Counted from the stretch's first letter, positions 41,173 through 50,566 are shown. The stretch is 64,000 nt of DNA from Candidatus Proelusimicrobium volucris (GCA_944324665.1 CALUXD010000001.1:558001-622000); one strand, 5' to 3'. Numbers and translations are program-made. The notes: a model not told the origin generated them from the letters alone.

Positions 41173-42007
41173 TATTTATTACCTCCACGCCGTACTTGCC
41201 TTTTAGGGAATTTAAGTAGGCGTCCATTTTTTGTCTTTCCAAAATTTCTTTTATACGGTCCTTAGCTTTATTGTAGCTAAGTTTTTCTTCGCCCGTTTTC
41301 ATTATTATATGAAATCCGCGCGGCGTTTTTATGAATCCTTGCACCTGATAGGCGGGCGTATTGGCCGCGGCCACCTCTATCTGGGGCAGATATTCGCCAG
41401 GAATGAAGGGGGGCAATTCGCCTTTATTTTTCTTGGAAACTGGATCTTTTGAAAATCTTTTTACCGCGTCCTGGAACGTCTGTTTGGTTTTCGCGTTGCG
41501 TATGGCGCGGGTAACGTCGGCCGCTTCTTTGGCGTCTTGCAGCACTATTTCCATAAGATAGATCTGATAGGGATATTTATCGTGGTAGGCTTTTATTTCC
41601 TCTTCGCTTACGGCTATTGTACCGTCGTCATAGAGTTTTTGCGCCATCAATCTGGAAAGCGAATACTCTTTTGCTTTGGCCAGGCTTCTTTTTTGCTGGT
41701 CTTCGATATCTTTTATTTCCTTAATATATTTTGGGTCTTTTTCCAAGCCGCTGTCCTTTGCGGCTTTTATGATAAGTTTCTCGTTGATCAAATAATTAAG
41801 GAAGTTTTCCCTTCCGATATCCGTATCCAAATATTTTTGGAACGAATCGTCCAAAGAAGACGCTTCCGTTTCAAAATCGGTTTTAGTTATAGGTTCGCCC
41901 GCCACTGTCGCCAGGACGTCCCCACTTTGCGTATTATTGTTTAGCGGCATTTTCTCGCAGGCGCACAGTATAAGCAGAGCCGCTGCCAAAAGAGTTAATT
42001 TCCTCAT
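41159..42007 (-). CDS. Parvulin-type foldase lipoprotein (PrsA/PpiC-like)
   Basis: 282 residues. Lipoprotein signal peptide with lipobox LCAC (cysteine at 16). SurA_N-like region (VLATVAGEPITKTDFETEA, FLNYLINEKLIIKAAKDSG), then a PPIC domain (IRNAKTKQTFQDAVKRFSKD, VQGFIKTPRGFHIIMKTGEEK). The domain order matches the neighbouring SurA-like protein, so the pair probably arose by duplication, one copy soluble and one membrane-anchored. Confidence 0.9.
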   Translation of the reverse strand: MRKLTLLAAALLILCACEKMPLNNNTQSGDVLATVAGEPITKTDFETEASSLDDSFQKYLDTDIGRENFLNYLINEKLIIKAAKDSGLEKDPKYIKEIKDIEDQQKRSLAKAKEYSLSRLMAQKLYDDGTIAVSEEEIKAYHDKYPYQIYLMEIVLQDAKEAADVTRAIRNAKTKQTFQDAVKRFSKDPVSKKNKGELPPFIPGEYLPQIEVAAANTPAYQVQGFIKTPRGFHIIMKTGEEKLSYNKAKDRIKEILERQKMDAYLNSLKGKYGVEVINNESK

Positions 42008-42109
42008 ACATACAGTTTAGCAGTTTTAAGGCAGATAAGACAATAAAGGCGGATAAAAGCGTTATGTTCGTACAGGCGGCGGCAGAAAGGAGTCCGTATA
42101 AATTATGTT

Positions 42110-45100
42110 TTATTTTACTTGAGCGGCGTCATTTGCGTTTTGTTCGCCCAGCATTACGGTGTTTAATACGGCCATAAGTTTTTTGGCTTGCGTGATAGGT
42201 TCGCCGCTTTTATGGTATATTCTAAGGCCGTCGCCGTTGGGTGCGGGAAGGAACTTCAAATTTTGGCGGAAAACTTCCAGCAGTTTGCCGATTGAGTGTT
42301 CCGGTATTTTAAAGGTTCGGGTAAAGAAAAATTCCGTAAAATTCTCCCCGCTTTCTATATGTCGGATATTTATTTTGCCCGCGTCCATGGAGAGCTGCAT
42401 AATCTCTATCAGGTTGAGCAGTTCTTTAGGCGCTTTGCCCGCCATATTTTCCAATTTGGCCAACAGCAGTTTTTTGCCTTCGTAATCCGATGCCATCAAT
42501 TCTTTATAGTATCTCAGGCGTTCGCTGTCGTTGGGCATATAGTCTGGCGGGATATAGGCCGGCACTTTGAAGTTTGTGGTGGCGTATAAAGTTCTTGCCA
42601 CCGGTATACCCTTTAGGCGTTTGACCTCGTTGGCCACCAAATCGCAGTATAAGGAAAGCCCAACCTCGTTTACGTATCCGTGTTGGCGCACGCCAAGCAA
42701 TTCGCCGCCGCCCCTTATTTCCAAATCGCGCAGGGCCAGCTTAAAGCCGCTGCCCAGCTCGCTAAATTCCATTATCGCGCTGAGGCGTTTTCGGGCTTCG
42801 TCGTTGACGTCTTTTTTCTTCTTGGCTATTTTCCCGAAGAAACTATCCACCGAGTATTCCACTTCTTCCTCTTTTCGCTTTAAAAGCCATTGCGGGTGCA
42901 GTAGGTAGCAGAACGCTTTGTTTGAAGAGCGCCCTATTCTGCCGCGCAGCTGATATAACTGCGCCAGCCCGAAATCCTGTGCGTTTTCTATTATAAGAGT
43001 ATTGGCGTTGGTGACGTCCAGTCCCGATTCTATTATGGTGGAAGCCAAGAGTACGTCGTAGCGTTTGTTATAAAAATCCCAAAGGGTATTTTCCAGGGAG
43101 CGTTCATCCATTTGGCCGTGCGCGGCGCAGATGCGGACTTCGGGCAGAAGTTTTTGCAGATAGGCCAGTTTTTCCTGCATAGTTTCGACTTTGTTGTAAA
43201 GATAAAACACTTGTCCGCCGCGGGCGATTTCATCCCGTATGGCAGTGGTAACCAGCTCGTCGCTGTAAGGCAATACTCTGGTTTTTATCGACATTCTGCC
43301 CTGCGGCGGCGTTTGGATTATAGACATTTCCCTCAAGCTGGAAAGCGATTGGTTTAAAGTTCTTGGTATCGGCGTGGCCGAAAGCATTAAGGTGTGCACC
43401 CCCAGTGACTTGGCTTTTATTTTCTCTTTCTGTTTTACGCCGAAGCGGTGTTCTTCGTCTATAATGCAAAGGCCGAGATTTTTAAAGTCCACGTCTTTTG
43501 AAAGAAGCCTGTGCGTGCCTATGGCTATATCGACAAGCCCCTTCTTTATCCTGCCGACGATGTCTTTTTGTTCCTTTTTCGTCTGGAAGCGGCATAGCAT
43601 TTCTATCGTTACGGGGAAGGCGGCCATTCTCTGCGTGAAGGTTTTATAATGCTGGGCGGCCAAGACGGTGGTCGGCACCAGTACAAGCACCTGCGTTCCG
43701 CTTAAGGCCGCGCGCAAAGCCGCGCGCATCGCCACTTCCGTCTTGCCGAAGCCTACGTCGCCTATAAGAACCCTGTCCATCGGGCGGGACTGTATCAAAT
43801 CGGCCATAATCTCTTCTATGGCTTTGGTTTGGTCGGGCGTTTGTTCGTAGGGGAAGGAATCGGCAAATTCCCGCTCGAGTCTATCGTCGCCAAACAGTTC
43901 TTGGGCTTTATTGGCTCTGCGCAGAGCTTCAAGGCGTAAAATTTCCTTGGCGGTTTTCTGCGCGTCTTCTTTTACTCTTTTCTTAACCTCGCGCCAAGCA
44001 TTTCCGCTGAGAGATGAAATCCTGGGCGCTTTGCCTTTCAAACCTATGTATTTTTGTATTTTCCTGAAATCGCTTACGGGAATGTAAAGTTTCTCGCCGC
44101 GTTTGTATTCGATAATAAGACAGTCTACGGGAAGACCGTCATTCATGAGGGTTTTCATTCCCTGGTAGCGGCCTATGCCGTGTTCCTGATGTACGATATA
44201 ATCACCAGTTTCCAGCTCCTTAAAACGGATATGCTTGGCTTGATTGCTGTCGAATTTCTTTATCAGCGAGGAGCCCCTGTAAGTCCTGTTCAAAACTTGA
44301 GTGGAAGTATAGATTACGAATTTTCCTTTGGGGCTGTAAAAGCCTTCTCTTAACGGGGCTATCAGAAGGGGAATTTTACGCAGATTTTCATAATCGGCGA
44401 AGACGTCCTGCAGTCTTCTCAGCTCGCCCATATTAAGGCAGTATAGTTTTAGGGAGTAACCCTCTCTCAGTCTCTCGCCCGCCAATGAATCGAAAAGTTT
44501 AAAATCTGCGTTAAGGGAGGTGTTCTGCTTTAGCCCGCCGTCTTCAAAGCCCTCTACGGGCAAATTATAAAAAGCGGTTTGCGCCTGCGGCAATAGGGGG
44601 GCCGCGGCCTGTTCGGGCGGATTATAGAGAAAGACATCAAAATCCTTTGTCCAGTTCGCCAAATTGGAGGGCGTTTTTTCAAAGGCGAGCGGGGAAACGG
44701 CATAGCTTTCCAAATTCTCCTTGGTGTTTTGCGTTTCTATATCAAACAAAGATAGCGTGCTTATCATATTCCCGCTGAAGTATATTCTGCACGGGCTTTC
44801 GTAATTGGGGCTGAAAATATCGACTACGGAACCCCTTACGGCGTATTGGCCGGATTTTTCTGTAAAGTCCGCGCGTTCGTAGCCGTATTTTTCCAGTTTA
44901 AAGAGCAAGTCACCCCTGGTTATGGTTTGGGCTATATTTAAATTGATTATCCCGTCCGAGAAATCCTTTTTGCCGGGCAATTCTTTGGCGCAGGCGGAAT
45001 ATAAAGCCGCCGCGGCGACGGGTTTGTCAGAAGAATAAATATCGTAAAGCCCGGCGCTTAGGGAGTATTTGTCTTCCCCTATCAATGGGGAAATGAAATC

Positions 45101-45262
45101 TTTTTGCGGGGCGAAGGTTTTTAAAGCGAAGATGAAATCTTCCATTTCCTGTTCGTCCCGGCAGACAAAAAGGGTGTTCGCGACACCCTCTTTTTTGAGT
45201 TTGTCGGCTATCAAAAAAGCCGCGGCCGAAATATTAGGCAGCAATATGTTCTTTATCGACAT
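42110..45262 (-). CDS. mfd: Transcription-repair coupling factor
   Basis: 1050 residues. The N-terminal UvrB-like region is followed by the RNA-polymerase-interacting domain (DYIVHQEHGIGRYQGMKTL) and a RecG-like helicase core: Walker A GDVGFGKTEVAMRAA, DEEHRFGVKQKEK, LMLSATPIPRTLNQSLSSL and GLDVTNANTLIIENAQDFGLAQLYQLRGRIGRS. The C-terminal TRCF domain follows. It removes stalled RNA polymerase and recruits UvrA. No Shine-Dalgarno; the ATG lies about 13 nt after the terminator of PBP1A, preceded by TATAAT. Confidence 0.97.
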   Translation of the reverse strand: MSIKNILLPNISAAAFLIADKLKKEGVANTLFVCRDEQEMEDFIFALKTFAPQKDFISPLIGEDKYSLSAGLYDIYSSDKPVAAAALYSACAKELPGKKDFSDGIINLNIAQTITRGDLLFKLEKYGYERADFTEKSGQYAVRGSVVDIFSPNYESPCRIYFSGNMISTLSLFDIETQNTKENLESYAVSPLAFEKTPSNLANWTKDFDVFLYNPPEQAAAPLLPQAQTAFYNLPVEGFEDGGLKQNTSLNADFKLFDSLAGERLREGYSLKLYCLNMGELRRLQDVFADYENLRKIPLLIAPLREGFYSPKGKFVIYTSTQVLNRTYRGSSLIKKFDSNQAKHIRFKELETGDYIVHQEHGIGRYQGMKTLMNDGLPVDCLIIEYKRGEKLYIPVSDFRKIQKYIGLKGKAPRISSLSGNAWREVKKRVKEDAQKTAKEILRLEALRRANKAQELFGDDRLEREFADSFPYEQTPDQTKAIEEIMADLIQSRPMDRVLIGDVGFGKTEVAMRAALRAALSGTQVLVLVPTTVLAAQHYKTFTQRMAAFPVTIEMLCRFQTKKEQKDIVGRIKKGLVDIAIGTHRLLSKDVDFKNLGLCIIDEEHRFGVKQKEKIKAKSLGVHTLMLSATPIPRTLNQSLSSLREMSIIQTPPQGRMSIKTRVLPYSDELVTTAIRDEIARGGQVFYLYNKVETMQEKLAYLQKLLPEVRICAAHGQMDERSLENTLWDFYNKRYDVLLASTIIESGLDVTNANTLIIENAQDFGLAQLYQLRGRIGRSSNKAFCYLLHPQWLLKRKEEEVEYSVDSFFGKIAKKKKDVNDEARKRLSAIMEFSELGSGFKLALRDLEIRGGGELLGVRQHGYVNEVGLSLYCDLVANEVKRLKGIPVARTLYATTNFKVPAYIPPDYMPNDSERLRYYKELMASDYEGKKLLLAKLENMAGKAPKELLNLIEIMQLSMDAGKINIRHIESGENFTEFFFTRTFKIPEHSIGKLLEVFRQNLKFLPAPNGDGLRIYHKSGEPITQAKKLMAVLNTVMLGEQNANDAAQVK

Positions 45263-45276
45263 ATATTATAAAGATA

Positions 45277-45310
45277 AAAAACGCCCTTTATCTCAGGATA
45301 AGGGCGTTTT
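45277..45310 (-). terminator. Terminator of the PBP1A gene
   Basis: Stem AAAACGCCCT/AGGGCGTTTT extended by further imperfect pairs, with a T run on the minus strand close to the mfd start. Confidence 0.85.
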
Positions 45311-45323
45311 CTGAAATTTAACT

Positions 45324-47444
45324 TTAGAAAGAGCTCGGCTCCGTCCCTTTCTTGAACGCTTCCAGGAATTTGTTTTTATCGCCCGGCAAAGCCAGCTTGC
45401 CCGTATCGGGATTGATAAAAGCAAAGGATATGCCGTCCGGTACGGGGAAGTCGTCGGCCGGTTCGTCTTTTAATACTTCCTGCATTATGGCCGTCCACCA
45501 CGGCGCTACCGCGCCGCCGCCGGTCCAGCGTCCGCTTTCCTGCGAGGTGTCATCATCGTATCCCATCCACGCGCCCGCGGCTATATTGGGTGTCATTCCT
45601 ATAAACCAGGTATCTCTGTGGCTTTGCGAAGTTCCCGTTTTACCGGCTAAAGGCTTTTTTAATGCTCTGGCTACTCCGCCTGTGCCGCGCTGTACTACGC
45701 CTTTCATCATATTTATGAGAATAAAAGAATCCTGCGGGGAAAACGCTTCGCGTTCGTTGGGGATATGCTGTTCCAGCACGCGTCCGTTTTGGTCTTCCAC
45801 GCGTTCTATGGCGTATTCCTCAACGTAAATACCGTTATTGGCAAAGGTGCTGAGCGCGCTGACAAGTTCGTCAAGGCTCATCACGGATACGCCCAAAGCC
45901 AAAGCCGGTGCATTTGGCAGTGCCGATTTTACGCCTGCCCTTCTTGCCACGTTTATCGTGTTCCTTACGCCTACGGCGTCAATCAGGTTTACCGCCACGA
46001 GGTTTTTGGAAAGCTCCAAAGCTCTTCTTAAAGTGGAAAAACCGGAAGATCCGCCGCCAAAGTTCCTCGGCGCCCAGACGTCAAAATCTTTGCTGTACAT
46101 AAAAGGCTGCGCCGCCAGCTGCAGTGAATATTGGTCTTTTGCTTCGTCAAATACGCGCCAGTTGGAACCGTCGTAATAAAACACCATTTCCAAATCTTTT
46201 ACCATTGAAGAGGGTGTGTAGCCCTTTTCCAAAGCGGCCATCCAAACAAATGGTTTGAAAGCGGATCCGGGCTGCCTTTTGGCCTGAGTTGCCCTGTTAA
46301 AACGGGATTCTTCATAGTTCCTTCCTCCCACCATTACCCGTATGGCACCCGTTTTGACGTCCCTGGCGAAAAACGCCCCTTGCAGTTGGGGATATTCTTC
46401 CTGTTCCGGTTTTTCTTCGGAGGTTTGCTCGTCCTCGTTTTCGAGATTTTCTTCCGATGGGATATCTTCATCTATAATTTCTATACCCAAATTCTTGGCT
46501 ATTTTTAAATCGTATTCGTGCAGGCGTTCATTCATTATTTGTTCGGCGAGGGCCTGTTTTTCTATATCTATCGTGGTGTAAATGTTAAGACCGCCTTTCC
46601 AAAAGGTATCCATTCCGTACTTGGGTTCGAGTATGCGTCTTACGTATTCGATAAAGTAAAGGCCGGGCTTTTCGTCGGCTTGTTTCTTTTCCGGCAAAGG
46701 TTCCTCTTTTGCGGCTTTGGCTTCATCTTCGGTTATAAAGCCCATTTCCAACATGGAGTTTAATACCAAAGCCCTTCTTTGTTTTGCCATTTCAGGATGC
46801 GCGAAAGGATTGTACCTGCTGGGCAACGGTATTACGCCGACCATCATGGCGCTTTCGCCTAAAGTCAGTTCGCTTAAGTCCTTGTTGAAGTATTTCTTCG
46901 CGGCCGCTTTAACGCCGTAAGCGCCTTCACCCAAATAAATTTCGTTAAGGTACATTTGCAGGATTTCCTGCTTGCTGAAAGCGTGTTCTATTTGTACGGA
47001 AAGGAAAATTTCCCTTACTTTTCTAATGATTTTCTTCTCTTTGGTTAAGAATACGCCCCTGGAAAGCTGTTGTGTCACCGTAGAACCGCCTTGAGCGGCT
47101 TTTCCTATCAAGAGGTCGTTTATCAAAGCCCTCAAAATGCCTTTGAGCGAGAACCCGGCATGCTTAAAAAAATTTCTGTCTTCCATCGCAATTACGGCGT
47201 TTTGGATGTCTACGGGTATTTCGTCAAGCGGGACGAGTTGTCGTTTTTCTACGGAAAATTCGTATATAAGGTTATTGTTCCTGTCAAAAACTTTAGTGGT
47301 TAAAGAAGGGGAGTATTCCTCAAGCTCATAAACGGGGGGGATACCCGATACGATATAGTATGTAACCGCCGCGGAAACAAATATGACGAACAGCGCCGCG
47401 CAGATAAAGGAAAGTATAAAAAACTTAGACTTAAATATATTCAT
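45324..47444 (-). CDS. Class A penicillin-binding protein (PBP1A-like)
   Basis: 706 residues. One N-terminal membrane segment (about 8-30). Glycosyltransferase family 51 domain with catalytic Glu88 in AMEDRNFFKHAG, GGSTVTQQLSRG, RKVREIFLSVQIEHAFSK and YLNEIYLGEGAYGVKAAA. The transpeptidase domain has Ser394 in PGSAFKPF and the KTGTSQ motif. It polymerises and cross-links peptidoglycan in the periplasm. The LpoB-like lipoprotein at 853 is a candidate activator. It is divergent from the histidine kinase gene, 61 nt apart. Confidence 0.95.
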   Translation of the reverse strand: MNIFKSKFFILSFICAALFVIFVSAAVTYYIVSGIPPVYELEEYSPSLTTKVFDRNNNLIYEFSVEKRQLVPLDEIPVDIQNAVIAMEDRNFFKHAGFSLKGILRALINDLLIGKAAQGGSTVTQQLSRGVFLTKEKKIIRKVREIFLSVQIEHAFSKQEILQMYLNEIYLGEGAYGVKAAAKKYFNKDLSELTLGESAMMVGVIPLPSRYNPFAHPEMAKQRRALVLNSMLEMGFITEDEAKAAKEEPLPEKKQADEKPGLYFIEYVRRILEPKYGMDTFWKGGLNIYTTIDIEKQALAEQIMNERLHEYDLKIAKNLGIEIIDEDIPSEENLENEDEQTSEEKPEQEEYPQLQGAFFARDVKTGAIRVMVGGRNYEESRFNRATQAKRQPGSAFKPFVWMAALEKGYTPSSMVKDLEMVFYYDGSNWRVFDEAKDQYSLQLAAQPFMYSKDFDVWAPRNFGGGSSGFSTLRRALELSKNLVAVNLIDAVGVRNTINVARRAGVKSALPNAPALALGVSVMSLDELVSALSTFANNGIYVEEYAIERVEDQNGRVLEQHIPNEREAFSPQDSFILINMMKGVVQRGTGGVARALKKPLAGKTGTSQSHRDTWFIGMTPNIAAGAWMGYDDDTSQESGRWTGGGAVAPWWTAIMQEVLKDEPADDFPVPDGISFAFINPDTGKLALPGDKNKFLEAFKKGTEPSSF

Positions 47445-47493
47445 TATTTAATTATATCAATTTATGTAACTATAAAACATAATTGAAAATTAG

Positions 47494-47499
47494 TACAAT
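47494..47499 (+). promoter_or_regulatory. -10-like element at the histidine kinase start
   Basis: TACAAT with exactly 6 nt to the ATG at 47506 and no Shine-Dalgarno; consistent with a leaderless mRNA. Confidence 0.35.
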
Positions 47500-47505
47500 A
47501 AAATT

Positions 47506-48609
47506 ATGGATATTTGTAAGAAAAAAAATTCGCTCTGTTGCCGCGTGGGCAAGAAGGAGCTGGATTTTTCCTGCGCGCCGCAAAAGGAATTGCCGGAGGC
47601 TAGCCAAACCTCCGCTTCCAAATATACCTGTCTGTATCTTTTGGACAGAAGCCATAAATGCGCTTTCATTTACGGCTGTGGGAATGAATTTCCTAAAAAT
47701 TTTAAAGATCAGATAAAGAAAAGCGCCCTGCACGTAAATTCCCACAAAAAGGCTTTCGAAAATCAAAAAATATCTTATGAATGGTTTTTGGACGGCTCCA
47801 AGAAAAAGCCGGAATTGTACCGGACTATGCTTGTGCCTCTTGGCGAAGAAAACGGGGAAGTAGATAAGATTTTGGGCATAGTCAGAAAGGTTAACGATAA
47901 GCCGGAAACGCAAAATTTGTCCTATAGCGTTGCGGAAGGCGAGGCGCCCAGCATGGTTCGCCTTTTGATGAATAGCCGAGAGGCGGAAAAAAAGAAAATA
48001 GCTTCTCTTCTGCATGACGAAATCGGTTCGGCAGCGGTAGCGATAAATTCTCTCTTGTCTATCCTTAAGGAAGACATAAAAGATGGCAAAAAGGCTCAAG
48101 CTCTTAAAGACGCGGACAAATTACAAAAAGCGGTGGCCAGTTCCATGGAGAGAATGAAGAAGGCCATAATCAATTTGAGGCCACCTCAGCTCGACGATGT
48201 CGGGCTGGACGCCGCCCTTCGGCATTTGGTCGACGGCGTTGCGGAAAGTTCTTCTCTTGAAATAGACTATAAATATAAAATAGAGGAGGAAGTAAAACTT
48301 TCCGAAGACGTAAAAACCGTCCTGTTCAGAACGGTTCAAGAGGCTTTAAACAATGTAGTTAAACACTCCAAAGCCGATAAAGTGAAAATAAGCCTTAAGC
48401 AGGATGCGGACAAAATTCTGCTTTTGGTGGAAGACAACGGTATCGGCTACGAGGAAGAGGGTAGCAAATCCGCCGACAAACTGGGGATACTGGGAATGAA
48501 AGAAAATATATCCTATATCGGCGGCAGTATGGCTATAGAAGGCAAACGCGGAAAGGGAACAAAAATAAAGGTTGTTTGCCCGATAATTTCATATAAGAGG
48601 TTTCTATGA
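47506..48609 (+). CDS. Cytosolic sensor histidine kinase (NarL/NreB type) with cysteine-rich N-terminus
   Basis: 367 residues, no membrane segment. Residues 1-140 form an unusual sensor region with seven cysteines in the first 58 residues (positions 4, 11, 12, 23, 42, 52, 58) and a PAS-like beta pattern. HisKA_3 domain: AEKKKIASLLHDEIGSAAVA with phospho-acceptor His170. HATPase: VQEALNNVVKHSKADKV (N box), VEDNGIGYEEE (G1) and GILGMKENISYIGG. The architecture recalls NreB, a cytosolic Fe-S oxygen sensor. The cysteine spacing is different, so redox or metal sensing is an inference. Coupled to the regulator gene by ATGA. Confidence 0.88.
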   Translation: MDICKKKNSLCCRVGKKELDFSCAPQKELPEASQTSASKYTCLYLLDRSHKCAFIYGCGNEFPKNFKDQIKKSALHVNSHKKAFENQKISYEWFLDGSKKKPELYRTMLVPLGEENGEVDKILGIVRKVNDKPETQNLSYSVAEGEAPSMVRLLMNSREAEKKKIASLLHDEIGSAAVAINSLLSILKEDIKDGKKAQALKDADKLQKAVASSMERMKKAIINLRPPQLDDVGLDAALRHLVDGVAESSSLEIDYKYKIEEEVKLSEDVKTVLFRTVQEALNNVVKHSKADKVKISLKQDADKILLLVEDNGIGYEEEGSKSADKLGILGMKENISYIGGSMAIEGKRGKGTKIKVVCPIISYKRFL

Positions 48610-49250
48610 TAAAAATAGCGATGGCTGATGATCACGTAATAGTACGCGATGGCATAAAAGCCGTAGTGGAGCGCAAAGGAAAGGATATGCGCCTTGTAGC
48701 GGATTTTTCAAACGGGAAGGACCTGCTTGAATTTGCCAAGAAGGAAGGCGCGGACGTATATTTGGTAGATGTTTCAATGCCCGTTTTAAACGGTATAGAA
48801 ACTGCTTACAAACTTCAGAAGGCGCAGCCTTCGTCCAAGGTTATAATGCTTAGCATGTACGATGACAGAATTACGGTGGAAAAATCGTTAAAAGCGGGAG
48901 CCAAAGGCTTTGTGGTTAAGGTGAGCGAAGCCGACGAAATTTTGGAGGCGGTAAAAGCCGTAACGGAGGATAAAGTTTTTCTTTCGCCTTCTGTAAAAGG
49001 CTATTTTGAGAACGGCCTCCCCGGCGGCAAGATAAGCAGGGCGCGCCGCAGAAAACAGCTTACCCCCAAGGAAAAAGAGATTTTACAGCTTATCGCGGAA
49101 GGATACAGCAGCAAACGCATGGCCGAAGAATACGGCCTTTCTGTAAACACAATACACGTGCACCGCAATAATATAATGAGGAAGCTAAATATACACAAGC
49201 AGGCCGATCTTATAAGATACGCCATAAAAGAGGGCATAGCGCACATATAG
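48606..49250 (+). CDS. NarL/LuxR-type response regulator
   Basis: 214 residues. Receiver domain with acidic pocket Asp8-Asp9, phospho-acceptor Asp55 in VYLVDVSMPVLNG, and KAGAKGFVVKV. LuxR-type HTH at the C-terminus: LTPKEKEILQLIAEGYSSKRMAEEYGLSVNTIHVHRNNIMRKL. Start overlaps the kinase stop, so the two form a cognate pair. Targets cannot be told. Confidence 0.95.
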   Translation: MIKIAMADDHVIVRDGIKAVVERKGKDMRLVADFSNGKDLLEFAKKEGADVYLVDVSMPVLNGIETAYKLQKAQPSSKVIMLSMYDDRITVEKSLKAGAKGFVVKVSEADEILEAVKAVTEDKVFLSPSVKGYFENGLPGGKISRARRRKQLTPKEKEILQLIAEGYSSKRMAEEYGLSVNTIHVHRNNIMRKLNIHKQADLIRYAIKEGIAHI

Positions 49251-49251
49251 T

Positions 49252-49848
49252 ATGAGGATAATAGCCGGTACGGCCAGGGGCCGCAAAATATTTTCTGTAT
49301 CCAAAAACTTACCTGTCAAACCGATATCGGACAGGATAAAGCAATCGGTTTTTGATATAATCCGCCCGCGCATAACGGGCGCAATTATGCTTGACTTGTT
49401 CGCGGGAACGGGGAACGTATCTTTGGAGGCTTTGTCGCGCGGCGCGCTTAAGGCGGTTATGGTGGATAAGGAGCCGGCCTGCCTTAAAGCGCAAAGGCGT
49501 AATTTGGAGCATTTGGGCTTTGAAGACAGGGGTAAATCCCTAAAGGGCGATTTGCTCGCCAAAGATTTGGCTTGGCTCTACGCTTACAGCGAGGGCGAAG
49601 GCTACGACATTATTTTTATGGGTCCGCCGTACAGGGACATAAACAACAAGCCGCTTAAATTTTCCGCTCCGGTTCTGGAAAAAGTGGCGCAGGCTAAACT
49701 TTTGGCTAAAGACGGCATAATAATTTTGCAGCATCACAAGACGGAAGAGTTTGCCGTGCCGCCCTCTCTGGAAATTTACAGGGAAGAGAAATACGGCGAT
49801 ACTTTGGTGCACTTTCTGAGAAATAAAAATGATACCCAACAACCCTAA
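49252..49848 (+). CDS. rsmD: RsmD-family 16S rRNA guanine-N2 methyltransferase
   Basis: 198 residues. MRIIAGTARGRKIFSV and VKPISDRIKQSVFDII are the RsmD N-terminal blocks. LDLFAGTGNVSLEALSRGA is the SAM-binding motif I. The catalytic motif, normally (D/N)PPY, is GPPY at residues 124-127, confirmed in the codon GGT. Known members modify G966 of 16S rRNA; whether the Gly change affects activity is unclear. It starts 1 nt after the regulator stop. Confidence 0.85.
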   Translation: MRIIAGTARGRKIFSVSKNLPVKPISDRIKQSVFDIIRPRITGAIMLDLFAGTGNVSLEALSRGALKAVMVDKEPACLKAQRRNLEHLGFEDRGKSLKGDLLAKDLAWLYAYSEGEGYDIIFMGPPYRDINNKPLKFSAPVLEKVAQAKLLAKDGIIILQHHKTEEFAVPPSLEIYREEKYGDTLVHFLRNKNDTQQP

Positions 49849-50566
49849 AGAATTAAATTATTCCAAAGTAAAGACATACAGGGATTGCCCGTACCTTTTC
49901 AAGCTGAAATATATAGACGGTAAAAGGGAGGGCCTTATCCCTGCGACGTCGCTTGGCGTTTCGATACACCGCACCTTGGAGGCGTACCACGCGCAAAGCA
50001 ACGACCCGAGCGAACTGCTTAGATACTATAACCGTTTTTGGCTTGGCGCGGGCTATGGCAGTGCGGGCGAGCAGATGGAATATTATCTTAAAGGCAAGCG
50101 AATGCTTGAGGTGTATGAGCAGAAAGAATATTCGCGCGACACTACGGTAGACAGTACGGAGCGGGAATTTATTTTTGAGTACGAGGGATGGCGCTTCCGC
50201 GGCAAGATAGACCGGGTGGATCGTTTGCCCGACGGCAGTTGGGAAGTGATAGATTATAAAACCGACGCGGCGATGGATGAAAATTTCGACATAAAAGATT
50301 CTCTTCAGCTGGGGATATACAGCATCGGCGCGCGGCGCGCGTGGAATATGCAAAAGGGGAAAGCGACGATGTATTTTGTCGCTTTGGACAAGAAAATATC
50401 GGCCGATTTTTCAATTTTCGACGAGAAGTTTATACTTGATACTTTTATTTTGGCGGGGCAAAGCATAGAAGCGGGCGAATTTGAGCCCGATACCCGCCAT
50501 TGCAAGTATTGTCTTATGAACAACCGTTGCCCTTACAGCACGGAAAAAGGGGAGGATAAAAAATGA
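49829..50566 (+). CDS. RecB/AddB-like PD-(D/E)XK nuclease with Fe-S cluster cysteines
   Basis: 245 residues. Nuclease motif with Asp128 (GKIDRVD), Glu139/Asp142 and Lys144 (EVIDYKTD), plus a Gln-helix LQLGIYSIGARR. Four cysteines in the pattern of AddB and Cas4: Cys20 (RDCPY) and Cys225, Cys228, Cys234 (HCKYCLMNNRCPY), which bind a [4Fe-4S] cluster in relatives. No helicase domain is fused and no cas genes are near, so this is a stand-alone exonuclease-like protein of unknown pathway. Overlaps rsmD by 20 nt and the TPR gene by 4 nt. Confidence 0.88.
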   Translation: MIPNNPKELNYSKVKTYRDCPYLFKLKYIDGKREGLIPATSLGVSIHRTLEAYHAQSNDPSELLRYYNRFWLGAGYGSAGEQMEYYLKGKRMLEVYEQKEYSRDTTVDSTEREFIFEYEGWRFRGKIDRVDRLPDGSWEVIDYKTDAAMDENFDIKDSLQLGIYSIGARRAWNMQKGKATMYFVALDKKISADFSIFDEKFILDTFILAGQSIEAGEFEPDTRHCKYCLMNNRCPYSTEKGEDKK

